From Calditrichia bacterium (GTDB lineage Bacteria > Calditrichota > Calditrichia > RBG-13-44-9 > J075), in contig JACKAP010000011.1 in NCBI GenBank assembly GCA_020635015.1, positions 145,657-209,656 of the forward strand: DNA of 64,000 nt, written 5' to 3'. Under the pieces are notes generated by a model that saw nothing but the letters and a program-made list of their open reading frames with translations, had not been told where the DNA came from and searched no databases. Shown here one piece after another: positions 52,161 through 62,109 of the stretch (within the stretch, counting starts at the first letter, position 1; every line of letters starts with the position of its first letter). Made by a program: the position numbers and the translations under genes.

Positions 52161-53807
52161 ATGCCAATGAAAAACCAATCCGCAGATCTTCACATTCTTG
52201 AACTCAACGGCACCGGCCTGACCATCGCAGAGCTGGTCGAAGTGGCCCGCAACCCCGATGTGCTGATCCAACTTTCCGCCGACGCCCGGCAACGGATGGA
52301 GAAGAGCCGCCGTTGGGTGGAGCAGGTGCAGAAAAGCGGTGAGCCGGTGGTCTATGGCATCAATACCGGCTTCGGCTCCAAGGCGGTGGTCTCGATCAGC
52401 AAGGAGAAACTGCGCGAGCTGCAGCGCAACCTGATCATCAGCCATGCCGCCGGCACCGGGGAGCCCCTGGCAATTGAGGCGGCGCGGGCGGCGATGCTGC
52501 TGCGCGCCAACACCCTGGCCCGGGGATTCTCCGGCATTCGCATCGAGGTGGTGGAGCGATTGCTGAAGATGCTGGAGAATGGGGTAACACCCTGGATCCC
52601 CGCCCAGGGGTCGCTGGGGGCCAGTGGCGACCTGGCTCCGCTCTCTCACCTGGCCCTGGTGCTCAGCCGCGGAGAGGATGACGATCCGGAAGAAAACAGC
52701 GGCCGGGCTTATTGGTATGAATCCGACACCCGCACCTGGCGCCTCACCAGCGGAAAGGAGGCGATGGCGGCAGGGGGCATTCCCCGGGTGGTGCTGGAAG
52801 CCAAGGAGGGGCTGGCGCTGAACAACGGCACCCAGGTCTCCACCGCTCTGCTCGCCCTGGCGTTTTATGATGCGACCCAGATCGTCAAACTGGCCGATGT
52901 GGCCATGGCCATGACCCTGGAGGGACTGGAGGGCATCTCCGCTGCTTTCCGCCCGGAGGTGCACCAGCTGCGCCCGCTGCCCGGGCAGATCGCCACCGCG
53001 GAGAATATCCGCCGCCTCACCGCCGGCAGCGGGCTCCTCGACCGGCGCTACGATAAGGTGCAGGATGCCTACAGCCTGCGCTGCCATCCCCAGGTGCTGG
53101 CCGGGGTGCGCGACACCTTGAACTTTATCGAGCAGACCCTGAATGTGGAGATGAATTCCACCAATGACAACCCGATTATCATCCCGGAACTGACCCAGGC
53201 CAACAAGGCGATCTCCGGAGGGAATTTTCACGCCCAGCCGGTGGCCTTTGCCGCCGACTTCCTCAGTATCGTGCTTTGCGAAGTCGGCAGCATTGCTGAA
53301 CGGCGGATCTTCCGGCTTTCCGATAAGAATCTCAACGGAGGATTGCCTTCGTTCCTGATTTCCAATCCCGGCCTGGAGAGCGGGCTGATGATCGCCCAAT
53401 ATACCGCCGCCTCGCTGGTTTCGGAGAACAAGACCCTGGCGCATCCGGCCAGCGTCGATTCAATCCCTTCCTGCGAAAATCAGGAGGATCATGTCAGCAT
53501 GGCTCCGATCGGGGCGCGCAAAGCCCGCCAGATCCTGGAGAATGTGCAGAAGATCGTTGCCATCGAGTTGCTTTATGCCGCCCAGGCCCTGGATTTTCGC
53601 TTGAACAACGAACAGCAAAAAACCGACAGCGGGCCGGAGCGCCTCTTCGGAAAGGGCAGCGCTGCTGCCTACCGCCTGATCCGCAACCATATCCCCTTCA
53701 TCGAAAAAGACCGCCCGATTTACCGGGATATTGAGCGGATGCTGGAACTGGTGAGAGGGGGAGCCGTTTTAGAGGCGGTGGAACGTGCGGTGGGGAAATT
53801 AAAGTGA
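52161..53807 (+). CDS. hutH: Histidine ammonia-lyase (MIO enzyme)
   Basis: Deaminates histidine to urocanate. 548 residues with the MIO-forming triad Ala-Ser-Gly in GSLGASGDLAPLSH, the catalytic Tyr loop VYGINTGFG, LIISHAAGTGEP (Ser-His selectivity pair as in histidine lyases), NNGTQVSTALLAL, and C-terminal NSTNDNPIIIPE and QEDHVSMAPIGARKA. The fit to HAL is better than to PAL/TAL, but an aminomutase cannot be excluded by eye. ATG 52161 and ATG 52167 are both possible, and neither has a clear Shine-Dalgarno. No hutU, hutI or hutG lies nearby. Confidence 0.92.
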   Translation: MPMKNQSADLHILELNGTGLTIAELVEVARNPDVLIQLSADARQRMEKSRRWVEQVQKSGEPVVYGINTGFGSKAVVSISKEKLRELQRNLIISHAAGTGEPLAIEAARAAMLLRANTLARGFSGIRIEVVERLLKMLENGVTPWIPAQGSLGASGDLAPLSHLALVLSRGEDDDPEENSGRAYWYESDTRTWRLTSGKEAMAAGGIPRVVLEAKEGLALNNGTQVSTALLALAFYDATQIVKLADVAMAMTLEGLEGISAAFRPEVHQLRPLPGQIATAENIRRLTAGSGLLDRRYDKVQDAYSLRCHPQVLAGVRDTLNFIEQTLNVEMNSTNDNPIIIPELTQANKAISGGNFHAQPVAFAADFLSIVLCEVGSIAERRIFRLSDKNLNGGLPSFLISNPGLESGLMIAQYTAASLVSENKTLAHPASVDSIPSCENQEDHVSMAPIGARKARQILENVQKIVAIELLYAAQALDFRLNNEQQKTDSGPERLFGKGSAAAYRLIRNHIPFIEKDRPIYRDIERMLELVRGGAVLEAVERAVGKLK

Positions 53808-53810
53808 TTG

Positions 53811-54082
53811 TTGATGGGTGAATGGGCGGATGGGTGAATGGGTAACTACGCTGGACGATCTCATGTCTATGTTTTCGCTGATACTGATGACTGTGTAATG
53901 CGGATAACTTTTGCATGGAGCCAAGGCGTATGGGGCATGGTGTATTACAGTGCGGGTGTCGGAACCTGCGCTTGCACAGTACGGCGCCATGCCCTATGCG
54001 ATAAAACGTTACACAGTGCTCAGTATGAGCGTAAGTTTTTGCCCATTCACCCATCCACCCATTAACCCATTAACCCATTAAC
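53811..54082. repeat. GGGTGAATGGG pair enclosing interspersed element copy 2
   Basis: The outer arms 53811-53843 and 54042-54082 (CACCCATTAACCCATTAACC) are reverse complements. Between them 53880-54031 is the minus-strand copy of the element at 13264-13395 (shared GCGGGTGTCGGAAC, GCGCTTG, ACGGCGCC and GTAATGCGG). One repeat family is thus nested within another. Confidence 0.82.
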
Positions 54083-54108
54083 AATTTGCAAACCATCAGG
54101 TGCAACAA

Positions 54109-55242
54109 ATGTCCAACCCAATCTATCTCGATTACAATGCCACCACCCCGGTCGATCCGGAAGTGGCGGCGGTGATGCTTCCTTATTTACAGGAGCATTT
54201 TGGAAATCCTTCCAGTAGCCATCCGTACGGCCGCCGCACCAAAGCGGCGTTGGAAACTGCCCGGGGGCAGGTTGCAGCGCTGCTGCAGTGCCGGCCGGAG
54301 GAGATCGTCTTCACCAGCGGGGGAAGCGAGTCGAATAATTATGCGATCAAGGGGGCGGCGTTCGCCAATCGGGCGCGGGGCAATCATATCATTACCTCAG
54401 CGGTGGAACATCCTGCGGTGACGGAGGTGTGCCGCTATCTTGCCGGGCAGGGGTTTACGGTCACCTATCTCCCGGTGGACGCTGACGGGCGGGTGTCACC
54501 AGAAATGCTGGCGGCGGCAATCCGCCCGGAGACCACCCTGGTCAGCATCATGCACGCCAACAATGAGGTGGGTACCATCCAGCCCATTGAATCGATTGCC
54601 TCCATCACCCGGGCGCGGAACATATTGCTGCATTGCGATGCGGCGCAGTCGGTGGGGAAGATCCCGGTGGAGGTGCCGCGGCTGGGGGTGGATCTGCTGT
54701 CGGTGGCCGGGCATAAACTCTATGCCCCCAAGGGCGTCGGAGCGTTGTATATTCGAAAGGGGATTCAACTGGAGCAGCTGATCCACGGCGCCAATCACGA
54801 ATCCAACCGCCGCGCGGGAACGGAAAATGTGCTGTTGAATGTGGGGTTGGGCAAAGCCTGTGAAATTGCCGGGCGTGATTTAAAGCGCAACATGGCGCAT
54901 CTGCAGGTGATGCGCGACCGGCTGTTTGAGGGACTGCGCCGCGAGGCCGGGGCGATCCGCCTCAACGGCCATCCCCGGGAGCGGCTGCCCAACACCTTGA
55001 GTATCGGGTTTGAGAATATCGAAGCCAATCGCCTGATTGCGCAGATGCCCCACCTGGCCGTCTCCGCCGGCGCCGCCTGCCATGCCGATGCGGTGACGGT
55101 CTCTCAGACCCTCGCTGCGATGCAGGTGCCGCTTTCCGCAGCCATGGGCACCATCCGCTTCTCCACCGGCAAATACACCACCGCGGAGGAAATCGATGCG
55201 GCGCTGCAAATCATCATCTCCGCCGTCCAGGCATTGCGGTAA
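54109..55242 (+). CDS. NifS-family cysteine desulfurase / selenocysteine lyase-like
   Basis: A PLP enzyme of 377 residues. The start MSNPIYLDYNATTPVDPEV, SGGSESNNYAIKG, the PLP contacts HANNEVGTIQP and HCDAAQSVGK, and the PLP lysine in SVAGHKLYAPKGVGALY identify the class V aminotransferase fold. The active cysteine is in VSAGAACHADAVTVS. This is the GAACH version that, as I recall, is found in eukaryotic selenocysteine lyase and some desulfurases rather than the SSGSAC loop of IscS/NifS. ATG 54109 is preferred over GTG 54100 because AGG lies eight bases upstream. No iscU or other Fe-S gene adjoins. Confidence 0.9.
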   Translation: MSNPIYLDYNATTPVDPEVAAVMLPYLQEHFGNPSSSHPYGRRTKAALETARGQVAALLQCRPEEIVFTSGGSESNNYAIKGAAFANRARGNHIITSAVEHPAVTEVCRYLAGQGFTVTYLPVDADGRVSPEMLAAAIRPETTLVSIMHANNEVGTIQPIESIASITRARNILLHCDAAQSVGKIPVEVPRLGVDLLSVAGHKLYAPKGVGALYIRKGIQLEQLIHGANHESNRRAGTENVLLNVGLGKACEIAGRDLKRNMAHLQVMRDRLFEGLRREAGAIRLNGHPRERLPNTLSIGFENIEANRLIAQMPHLAVSAGAACHADAVTVSQTLAAMQVPLSAAMGTIRFSTGKYTTAEEIDAALQIIISAVQALR

Positions 55243-55248
55243 TTACAC

Positions 55249-55367
55249 TGTGAATTAAGTTCCTTGCAGTTACAGATTTCTCACAAACGACGTTCGAAAT
55301 GACTGCATTGCGTCATTCCGAGGCGCCAGCTGAGGAATCTGTCGTTTTGAAAGGCTTAATTCACAGA
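55249..55367. repeat. Palindromic element (CTGTGAATTAAG ... CTTAATTCACAG), copy 2
   Basis: CTGTGAATTAAG at 55249-55260 faces CTTAATTCACAG at 55356-55367, and ACAGATTTCTCAC...TTCGAAATGAC faces GTCATTCCGAGG...GAGGAATCTGT around an 8-base centre at 55305-55312. It has the same order of blocks as 13553-13654. Confidence 0.85.
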
Positions 55368-55369
55368 AT

Positions 55370-55504
55370 AGTAAATCAAATTTTGTATAATATTTTAAAC
55401 AAAAGTTTTAAAAAAAAATATTATTTCCTTTTGAAGCCTATTTTTCGATCATTATATTTGTTCGCTTTTTTAAAAGGTTTGTTTAATAAATTTAACTTTT
55501 TGAA
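55370..55504 (+). promoter_or_regulatory. AT-rich promoter/operator region of the XRE-cupin regulator
   Basis: About 135 bp of strongly AT-rich DNA, unlike its surroundings. It contains a near-palindrome TTTTAAACAAAAGTTTTAAA at 55393-55412 and a GGTTTGTTTAATAAATTTAA stretch just before the start codon. It is probably the promoter and autoregulatory operator of the regulator and speD; no single hexamer is convincing. Confidence 0.45.
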
Positions 55505-56029
55505 ATGAAAATTGGTTCGAAGATCCGGCGTTTGCGCAAATTGCGCGGCTTGACGATAGAGGAATTGGCGAATGGGGCGGAGTTGACCAAAGGGTTTATC
55601 TCGCAGTTGGAACGGGATATGACCATGCCCTCAGTGCTAAATCTGAAACAGGTGTTGGAGGTGCTGGGTCTGGATCTGGCGACCTTCTTTAGCGACATGG
55701 AAGAGCGCGAGAAGAATATCTATACCCAGAAGGACCGGATCGATGCCGAGGTGGGGGAGAGTTACCGGATCTCCAGCCTGGTGCCGAAGTTGAAATATTT
55801 GGAGATGGAGCCAAAGCTGATCACCCTGGCCCCGCTGGCGCTTTATGAGACCAGCTATGAAGATGATGAGGGATTCGGTTTCGTGGTCAAGGGACGGATC
55901 GAACTGACCATTGCCAAAGAGGTGCGGGTGCTCAATCGCGGCGGCTGTTTTTATGTCTTTTTTGATAATAAGTTTATCATTAAAAATCTTTCCCGGAAAT
56001 CGGCGGAGATCCTGATCGTAAATTATTAA
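55505..56029 (+). CDS. XRE-family transcriptional regulator with C-terminal cupin domain
   Basis: A 174-residue regulator. Residues 1-65 are an XRE helix-turn-helix (KIRRLRKLRGLTIEELANGAELTKGFISQLERDMTMPSVLNL). Residues about 100-174 form a small cupin (APLALYETSYEDDEGFGFVVKGRIELTI, VRVLNRGGCFYVFF). Family knowledge: XRE-cupin proteins such as PuuR bind small ligands in the cupin and control polyamine or amino-acid genes. It lies 19 bp upstream of speD on the same strand, so control of SAM-derived polyamine synthesis is a reasonable inference. Confidence 0.92.
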   Translation: MKIGSKIRRLRKLRGLTIEELANGAELTKGFISQLERDMTMPSVLNLKQVLEVLGLDLATFFSDMEEREKNIYTQKDRIDAEVGESYRISSLVPKLKYLEMEPKLITLAPLALYETSYEDDEGFGFVVKGRIELTIAKEVRVLNRGGCFYVFFDNKFIIKNLSRKSAEILIVNY

Positions 56030-56048
56030 CCGAAAGGAGAGACTCTCA

Positions 56049-56450
56049 TTGAACGCATTAGGACGACATATTTTGGCTGAATTTTATGAGTGTGACACCG
56101 ACATTTTAAACGATGCCCAGCGAATCGAAAACTACATGAAACGGGCGGCGCTGGAGTGCGGCGCCACGATCGTCAGTTCAACCTTCCAGACCTTTAATCC
56201 CCACGGTGTCAGCGGGGTGATTGTGATTGCCGAATCCCATCTGGCGATCCACACCTGGCCGGAGTATGGCTATGCGGCGGTGGATGTATTTACCTGTGGT
56301 GAGACCGTCGACCCGGCGGTGGCCAACGAAGCGCTGAAGGAATACCTGCAAGCGAAAAAGGTAACGACCGTGCAGGTGAATCGCGGTGAACTCAATCTGA
56401 AAAACCAGGTGCTGCAGCACAAACCGACGTTGGCGGAAGAAATCGCCTAA
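56049..56450 (+). CDS. speD: S-adenosylmethionine decarboxylase proenzyme (SpeD/SpeH type)
   Basis: Makes decarboxylated SAM, the aminopropyl donor for spermidine. The 133-residue short prokaryotic form starts at TTG with AAAGGAGAG upstream. Self-cleavage is expected between Glu and Ser in IAESHLAIHTWPEYGYAAVDVFTCG, turning that Ser into the pyruvoyl cofactor; the acidic and Cys residues of the motif are all present. It forms an operon with the XRE-cupin regulator. No spermidine synthase gene (speE) is adjacent. Confidence 0.94.
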   Translation: MNALGRHILAEFYECDTDILNDAQRIENYMKRAALECGATIVSSTFQTFNPHGVSGVIVIAESHLAIHTWPEYGYAAVDVFTCGETVDPAVANEALKEYLQAKKVTTVQVNRGELNLKNQVLQHKPTLAEEIA

Positions 56451-56500
56451 AAGGGTTGTCACGCCGGTAGCGCGTATAACCCTGCGCGGCCGACCCTCTT

Positions 56501-56537
56501 AAAGCCTGGCATTCTCTCCGGATTGTCAGGCTTTTTT
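56501..56537. terminator. Terminator shared by speD and the sirtuin gene
   Basis: AAAGCCTG (56501-56508) faces CAGGCTTTTTT (56527-56537) with a loop of about 18 bases that can pair partly. The T-run is on the plus strand and lies over the last codons of the convergent sirtuin gene. Confidence 0.7.
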
Positions 56538-57305
56538 CAATCGTTCCCATGCTGCCGTCAGCGCTTCGCCGGCTGTGGCGGTAAGCTTCAGGGAAACCTG
56601 AGCGGAGACCTGGGTCAAGCCCGGGTTGATCTCAATGGCGGGAATACCTCTTATCCGCGCCTCGTGCACCGGCCCGGAAATATAGGGGAATACACTGGTG
56701 GTGCCGATGGAAATCACCAGGTCAAATCCCCGGTGCATCTCGATACGCAACCGCGCAACCTTGGCCTGATCGAGAAATTCCCCAAACAGGATTACATCCG
56801 GCCGGATCACCGCCCCGCAGGCCGGACAGCGGGGTGGCAGGCTGAGGTGGCTGAAATCTACTACCCGCTCACGGTATTCGCAATCCGGACAGTACAGATC
56901 ATGAATATCGCCGTGAATATCAAGCACATTGCGCGACCCGGCGTCACGGTGAAAGCCATCGATATTCTGGGTTAGCACCCATACCCGCTCGAAACGCTGC
57001 TCCATCTCGGCGATGACCCGGTGCGCCCGGTTGAATTTCGCCCCCCGGCAGGCCTTTTCGATCTCCATGATGTAGGTCCAGGTCAGGCGGGGATTTTGCC
57101 GCATCATCTCCCCGGAAAGCACTTCTTCAATCTCCAGGTTCTCCGCCGTGAGGCGATCCTCGTATAATCCGCCAATCCCGCGGTAGGTCGGTAAACCGGA
57201 TTCCGCCGAAATACCCGCCCCGGTGATGATCAGGATATTACGGCTATTGCGAAGGTAGCCGGCCAGTTTATCCAGGGCCTTTTCCGGTTCGCTTGGAGGT
57301 TGCAA
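56526..57305 (-). CDS. Sir2-family NAD-dependent protein deacylase
   Basis: A 259-residue sirtuin (class U/III-like, CobB type). Motifs: ITGAGISAESGLPTYRG (NAD binding), WVLTQNIDGFHRDAG, the catalytic His in DIHGDIHDLYC, four zinc cysteines in CPDC and CPAC, and ISIGTTSVFPY. It removes acyl groups from lysines with NAD; the precise acyl preference is not visible, since the Y..R pair of CobB-type desuccinylases is not evident. It starts before a CACAGAG repeat and converges on speD. Confidence 0.93.
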   Translation of the reverse strand: MQPPSEPEKALDKLAGYLRNSRNILIITGAGISAESGLPTYRGIGGLYEDRLTAENLEIEEVLSGEMMRQNPRLTWTYIMEIEKACRGAKFNRAHRVIAEMEQRFERVWVLTQNIDGFHRDAGSRNVLDIHGDIHDLYCPDCEYRERVVDFSHLSLPPRCPACGAVIRPDVILFGEFLDQAKVARLRIEMHRGFDLVISIGTTSVFPYISGPVHEARIRGIPAIEINPGLTQVSAQVSLKLTATAGEALTAAWERLKKA

Positions 57306-57340
57306 GTTTGCCTCTTTTTTGTCGACAATCCAACATTATT

Positions 57341-57469
57341 GCCACAGAGACACAGAGCACACAGAGATAGCGTGTAACATCAGTTACTTAAAAGATCTCT
57401 TGTATCTCTGTTCTACAATCTTTCAAACAATGAGCATTTACCGCTGAGCAATAAGCATTTACCATTTGT
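57341..57469. repeat. CACAGAG arm with weak partner, then GCATTTACC array next to acnA stop
   Basis: Left arm GCCACAGAGACACAGAGCAC from 57341. A degenerate right arm (ATCTCTTGTATCTCTGTTC) lies at 57394-57412. At 57428-57469 are ATGAGCATTTACCGCTGAGC and AATAAGCATTTACCATTTG, related to 25903-25928. Confidence 0.75.
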
Positions 57470-60163
57470 TTAAGCTTTCAGCATCTGCCGCAGTACGGTT
57501 TGCAGGATCCCGCCGTTGCGGTAGTAATCGACTTCCACCTCGGTATCCAGGCGTACTTTCACATTGAAGGTGGTCTCGACACCATCTTCGCTCTCGGCGC
57601 GCACGGTCACTTCCTTGCCCGGGGTCAGGTCTTCGGCAATGCCGGTGATGTCGTAAACCTCCCGGCCGGTCAGACCGAGCTTTTTCCAGGAATCGCCTTC
57701 CAGGAATTGCAAGGGAAGCACGCCCATGCCGATCAGGTTGCTGCGGTGAATGCGCTCATAGCTTTCCACGATTACCGCCTTTACGCCCAGCAGGTAGGTG
57801 CCTTTGGCAGCCCAATCGCGGCTGCTGCCGGTGCCGTATTCTTTGCCGGCAATCACGATCAGCGGGGTGCCGTTGGACTTGTACTGCATGGCCGCATCGT
57901 AGATGAACATCTGCTTGCCGGTGGGCAGGTAGATGGTGTAGCCGCCCTCAACTCCGGGCACCAGCTGGTTTTTGATGCGAATATTGCCGAAGGTGCCGCG
58001 CATCATCACCTCATGATTACCGCGGCGGGAACCGAAGGAGTTGAAATCCTTCCATTCCACCCCATGCTCTTTCAAATAGCGGGCGGCCGGACTGTCGGCC
58101 GGGATCGCCCCGGCGGGAGAGATATGGTCGGTGGTGACCGAGTCGCCGAGCAGGGCCATCACCCGGGCGCCGTGAATATCTTCCGGCTCTCCGGCCTCGC
58201 TGCTCATATCTTCGAAGAAGGGCGGCTTCTTGATATAGGTCGAATGGCTGTCCCAGTGATAGATCTCGCTCTTGCCGTTGCGCAGCGACTGCCAGTCGGC
58301 ATCGCCCTGGTATACTTTGCCATATTTTTCCTTGAACATATCCGGAGAAAGCGACTTTTCCACTGCCGCCTTGATCTCCGCCTGGGTGGGCCAGATGTCT
58401 TTCAGATAAACCGGGTTGCCGGTTTGGTCATTGCCCAGGGGTTCGGTCTCGAAATCGAAATCCACCCGCCCGGCCAGGGCGTAGGCGACCACCAGCGGGG
58501 GAGAGGCAAGATAGTTGGCCCGCACCGCCGGGTGCACCCGGCCTTCGAAGTTGCGGTTCCCGCTCAGTACCGCGGCGGCGACCAGGTCGCCATCTTTGAC
58601 GGCCTTGTCGATCTCATCCGGCAGCGGGCCGCTATTGCCGATGCAGGTGGTGCAGCCGAAACCCACCAGGTTGAAACGCTGCTGTGCCAGTGGCTCCAGC
58701 AGCCCGGCCCGCTCCAGATAATCCGGCACTACCTGAGATCCCGGCGCCAGGCTGGTCTTGACCCAGGGTTTAGTCTTCAGGCCCTTCTCCAACGCTTTCT
58801 TGGCCACCAGCCCGGCTCCCACCATTACCGAGGGATTGGATGTGTTGGTGCAACTGGTGATGGCAGCGATCACCACCGAACCGTGACGCAGTTGGAAGGT
58901 TTTTCCGTTATAGTGGGTCTCCACCGCCGCATCCCGTTTCGCGGCCCGGTTGAAGGTGACGTCGATATCTTTTTCGAAGCTGTCTTTCATGTCTTTCAGA
59001 ATGATCCGGTCCTGGGGACGTTTGGGCCCGGCCAGGCTGGGCTGCACCGTGCCCAGCTCCAACTCCAGGGTATCGGTGTAGATCGGGTCGGGAGTGTCCT
59101 GGGTTCGGAAGAGTCCCTGGGCTTTGGCAAAGGCCTCCACCAGAGCGACCAACGCTTCATCACGCCCGGTGAGGCGCAGATAATCCAGGGTCATTTCATC
59201 GATCGGGAAGAATCCCATGGTGGCGCCGTATTCCGGCGACATATTGGCGATGGTGGCCCGGTCAGCCAGGTTGAGCTGGTCCAGCCCGTTGCCGTAGAAC
59301 TCCACAAACTTGCCCACGACTCCTTTTTTGCGCAGCATCTGGGTAACGGTCAGCACCAGGTCGGTGGCGGTGGTGCCTTCCGGCAGCACCCCGGTCAGCT
59401 TCATGCCAACCACTTCCGGCATCAGCATATAATACGGTTGTCCCAACATCACCGCTTCCGCTTCGATGCCGCCCACGCCCCATCCGAGCACACTCAGCCC
59501 GTTGATCATGGTGGTATGGGAATCGGTGCCGACCAGGGTGTCGGGATAGGCCACGGTCTGTCCGTCTGCGCTGCGGGTCATCACCACATCGGCGAGGTAC
59601 TCCAGATTGACCTGGTGCACGATACCGGTGCCGGGAGGCACCACGCTGAAATTTTCAAAGCTGCCCTGAGCCCAGCGCATCAGAGAATAACGCTCCTTGT
59701 TGCGCTGGAACTCTTTGCGGGTATTAAACAGGAAAGCATCGGCAGTACCGAAGGCATCCACCTGCACCGAGTGGTCAATCACCAGGTCTGCCCGCACAAT
59801 CGGGTTGATCCGCGAAGGGCTGCCTTTGAAATCGGCGATGGCGTCGCGCATCACCGCCAGGTCTACCACCGCGGGCACCCCGGTAAAATCCTGCAGCACC
59901 ACCCGGGCCGGCATGAAGGGGATTTCCCGGGTGGGTACTTTTTTGGCATTATAGTTTATGATAGTCTCAACATCTTCTTTCTTGACCAACCGCCCGTCTT
60001 CATTCCGCAAGACGTTTTCCAGCAATACCCGTATCGAAAAGGGTAATTTGGCCAGCGCTAGTTTTCCCTGTGCTTCCAGTTTCTGCAGATTGTAGATTCG
60101 AAATGTCTGACTGCCGACATGCAATTGATCGATGGTGTTGAAGCTGTTACGGTTGGAAGACAT
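57470..60163 (-). CDS. acnA: Aconitate hydratase (AcnA/IRP1-type)
   Basis: TCA-cycle aconitase, isomerising citrate and isocitrate through a [4Fe-4S] cluster. 897 residues from ATG 60163 (GGAG seven bases upstream; 30 further bases upstream are open but lack a start context). Cluster cysteines are in AITSCTNTSNPSVMVGAG and in GFGCTTCIGNSGPLPDEI. LVGTDSHTTMINGLSVLGWGVGGIEAEA, the swivel-domain EYGTGSSRDWAAKGTYLLGVKA and ERIHRSNLIGMGVLPLQF are also present. The AcnA-type domain order and length fit. It is divergent from ahcY across 60164-60435. Confidence 0.97.
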   Translation of the reverse strand: MSSNRNSFNTIDQLHVGSQTFRIYNLQKLEAQGKLALAKLPFSIRVLLENVLRNEDGRLVKKEDVETIINYNAKKVPTREIPFMPARVVLQDFTGVPAVVDLAVMRDAIADFKGSPSRINPIVRADLVIDHSVQVDAFGTADAFLFNTRKEFQRNKERYSLMRWAQGSFENFSVVPPGTGIVHQVNLEYLADVVMTRSADGQTVAYPDTLVGTDSHTTMINGLSVLGWGVGGIEAEAVMLGQPYYMLMPEVVGMKLTGVLPEGTTATDLVLTVTQMLRKKGVVGKFVEFYGNGLDQLNLADRATIANMSPEYGATMGFFPIDEMTLDYLRLTGRDEALVALVEAFAKAQGLFRTQDTPDPIYTDTLELELGTVQPSLAGPKRPQDRIILKDMKDSFEKDIDVTFNRAAKRDAAVETHYNGKTFQLRHGSVVIAAITSCTNTSNPSVMVGAGLVAKKALEKGLKTKPWVKTSLAPGSQVVPDYLERAGLLEPLAQQRFNLVGFGCTTCIGNSGPLPDEIDKAVKDGDLVAAAVLSGNRNFEGRVHPAVRANYLASPPLVVAYALAGRVDFDFETEPLGNDQTGNPVYLKDIWPTQAEIKAAVEKSLSPDMFKEKYGKVYQGDADWQSLRNGKSEIYHWDSHSTYIKKPPFFEDMSSEAGEPEDIHGARVMALLGDSVTTDHISPAGAIPADSPAARYLKEHGVEWKDFNSFGSRRGNHEVMMRGTFGNIRIKNQLVPGVEGGYTIYLPTGKQMFIYDAAMQYKSNGTPLIVIAGKEYGTGSSRDWAAKGTYLLGVKAVIVESYERIHRSNLIGMGVLPLQFLEGDSWKKLGLTGREVYDITGIAEDLTPGKEVTVRAESEDGVETTFNVKVRLDTEVEVDYYRNGGILQTVLRQMLKA

Positions 60164-60321
60164 AAAAACGCTCCTTTCTTTATAGTTGGGCAAAAGATAA
60201 TAAACTTTCTCTTTAAATGGTATGATTTTAGTGATTTCTTCGACGGAAAAAATCGCCTGATTTTACTTTTTATTTGGATGGAAAGCGGTTGTTGCCCTAT
60301 ATTGCATGCCCTAAAATAAAA

Positions 60322-60366
60322 CCGCGTCAGCGGGAAGTCCCCGGCCAGAAGCGTTGCCTGACCGGG
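60322..60366 (+). promoter_or_regulatory. Two-hairpin leader upstream of ahcY (candidate structured RNA)
   Basis: CCGC-GTCA-GCGG (60322-60333) is followed by CCCCGGCCAG ... CTGACCGGG (60339-60366, 9-base loop). Both lie about 70-115 bp upstream of ahcY in otherwise AT-rich DNA. It does not match the SAH riboswitch consensus that I know for ahcY genes. It could be a different regulatory RNA or an unrelated hairpin. Confidence 0.4.
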
Positions 60367-60435
60367 AACCGTTTTTGAAGTTGAAAGTTTATTAAAAAAA
60401 GCGATATCATTAAAATAAACAGAAGGAAAGCAGAA

Positions 60436-61755
<1,320 letters not shown>

Positions 61756-61775
61756 GCTGTTTGGCAAGAACTTAA

Positions 61776-61812
61776 ACAAAAGGGCTTCTCTGTGATGGAA
61801 GCCCTTTTGTTT
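61776..61812 (+). terminator. ahcY terminator
   Basis: The stem CAAAAGGGCTTC / GAAGCCCTTTTG with a 9-base loop is followed by TTTT. It begins about 20 bp after the ahcY stop. Confidence 0.9.
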
Positions 61813-62109
61813 TCCTGCGAAAATACCTATTGTTGCCTGAATGCAGACTTAATTCCGGAAAAATTGAGAAAGCTAAATCAAAAATGTGATTTGGAAAGCG
61901 TGCCGCTATGAGGGATTTTGTAAATTTCTTCCTGATCTTTCTCATGACCGTAAAACTTCACTCAAAGGCACGAACATTTTAAGAAAAGCTTCAAGTCACA
62001 ATCATATAAGGCGAAAATTAATAAAAGTTTACCTTTCCGTAAACACTCCCGGTGCAGTTCGAAATTCTTTTGCCGGGGATCAGTTGGGAATGATACTTTG
62101 GGAAAAGTA
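61813..62109. other. Intergenic region upstream of the TPR gene
   Basis: About 300 bp of AT-rich DNA with no repeat arm, tRNA or credible gene. It probably contains the promoter of the TPR protein, but no hexamer pair stands out. Confidence 0.5.

Noticed and set aside
53838..54065. 75-codon frame in the hutH-nifS gap
   Set aside because: Lies wholly within the interspersed element and repeat arms.
57500..60046. 848-codon frame opposite aconitase
   Set aside because: Shadow of the acnA codon pattern; no domain, and AcnA on the other strand is unambiguous.
60300..60435. Canonical SAH riboswitch upstream of ahcY
   Set aside because: The conserved CGAGG/GCGCUGC core known to me is absent.
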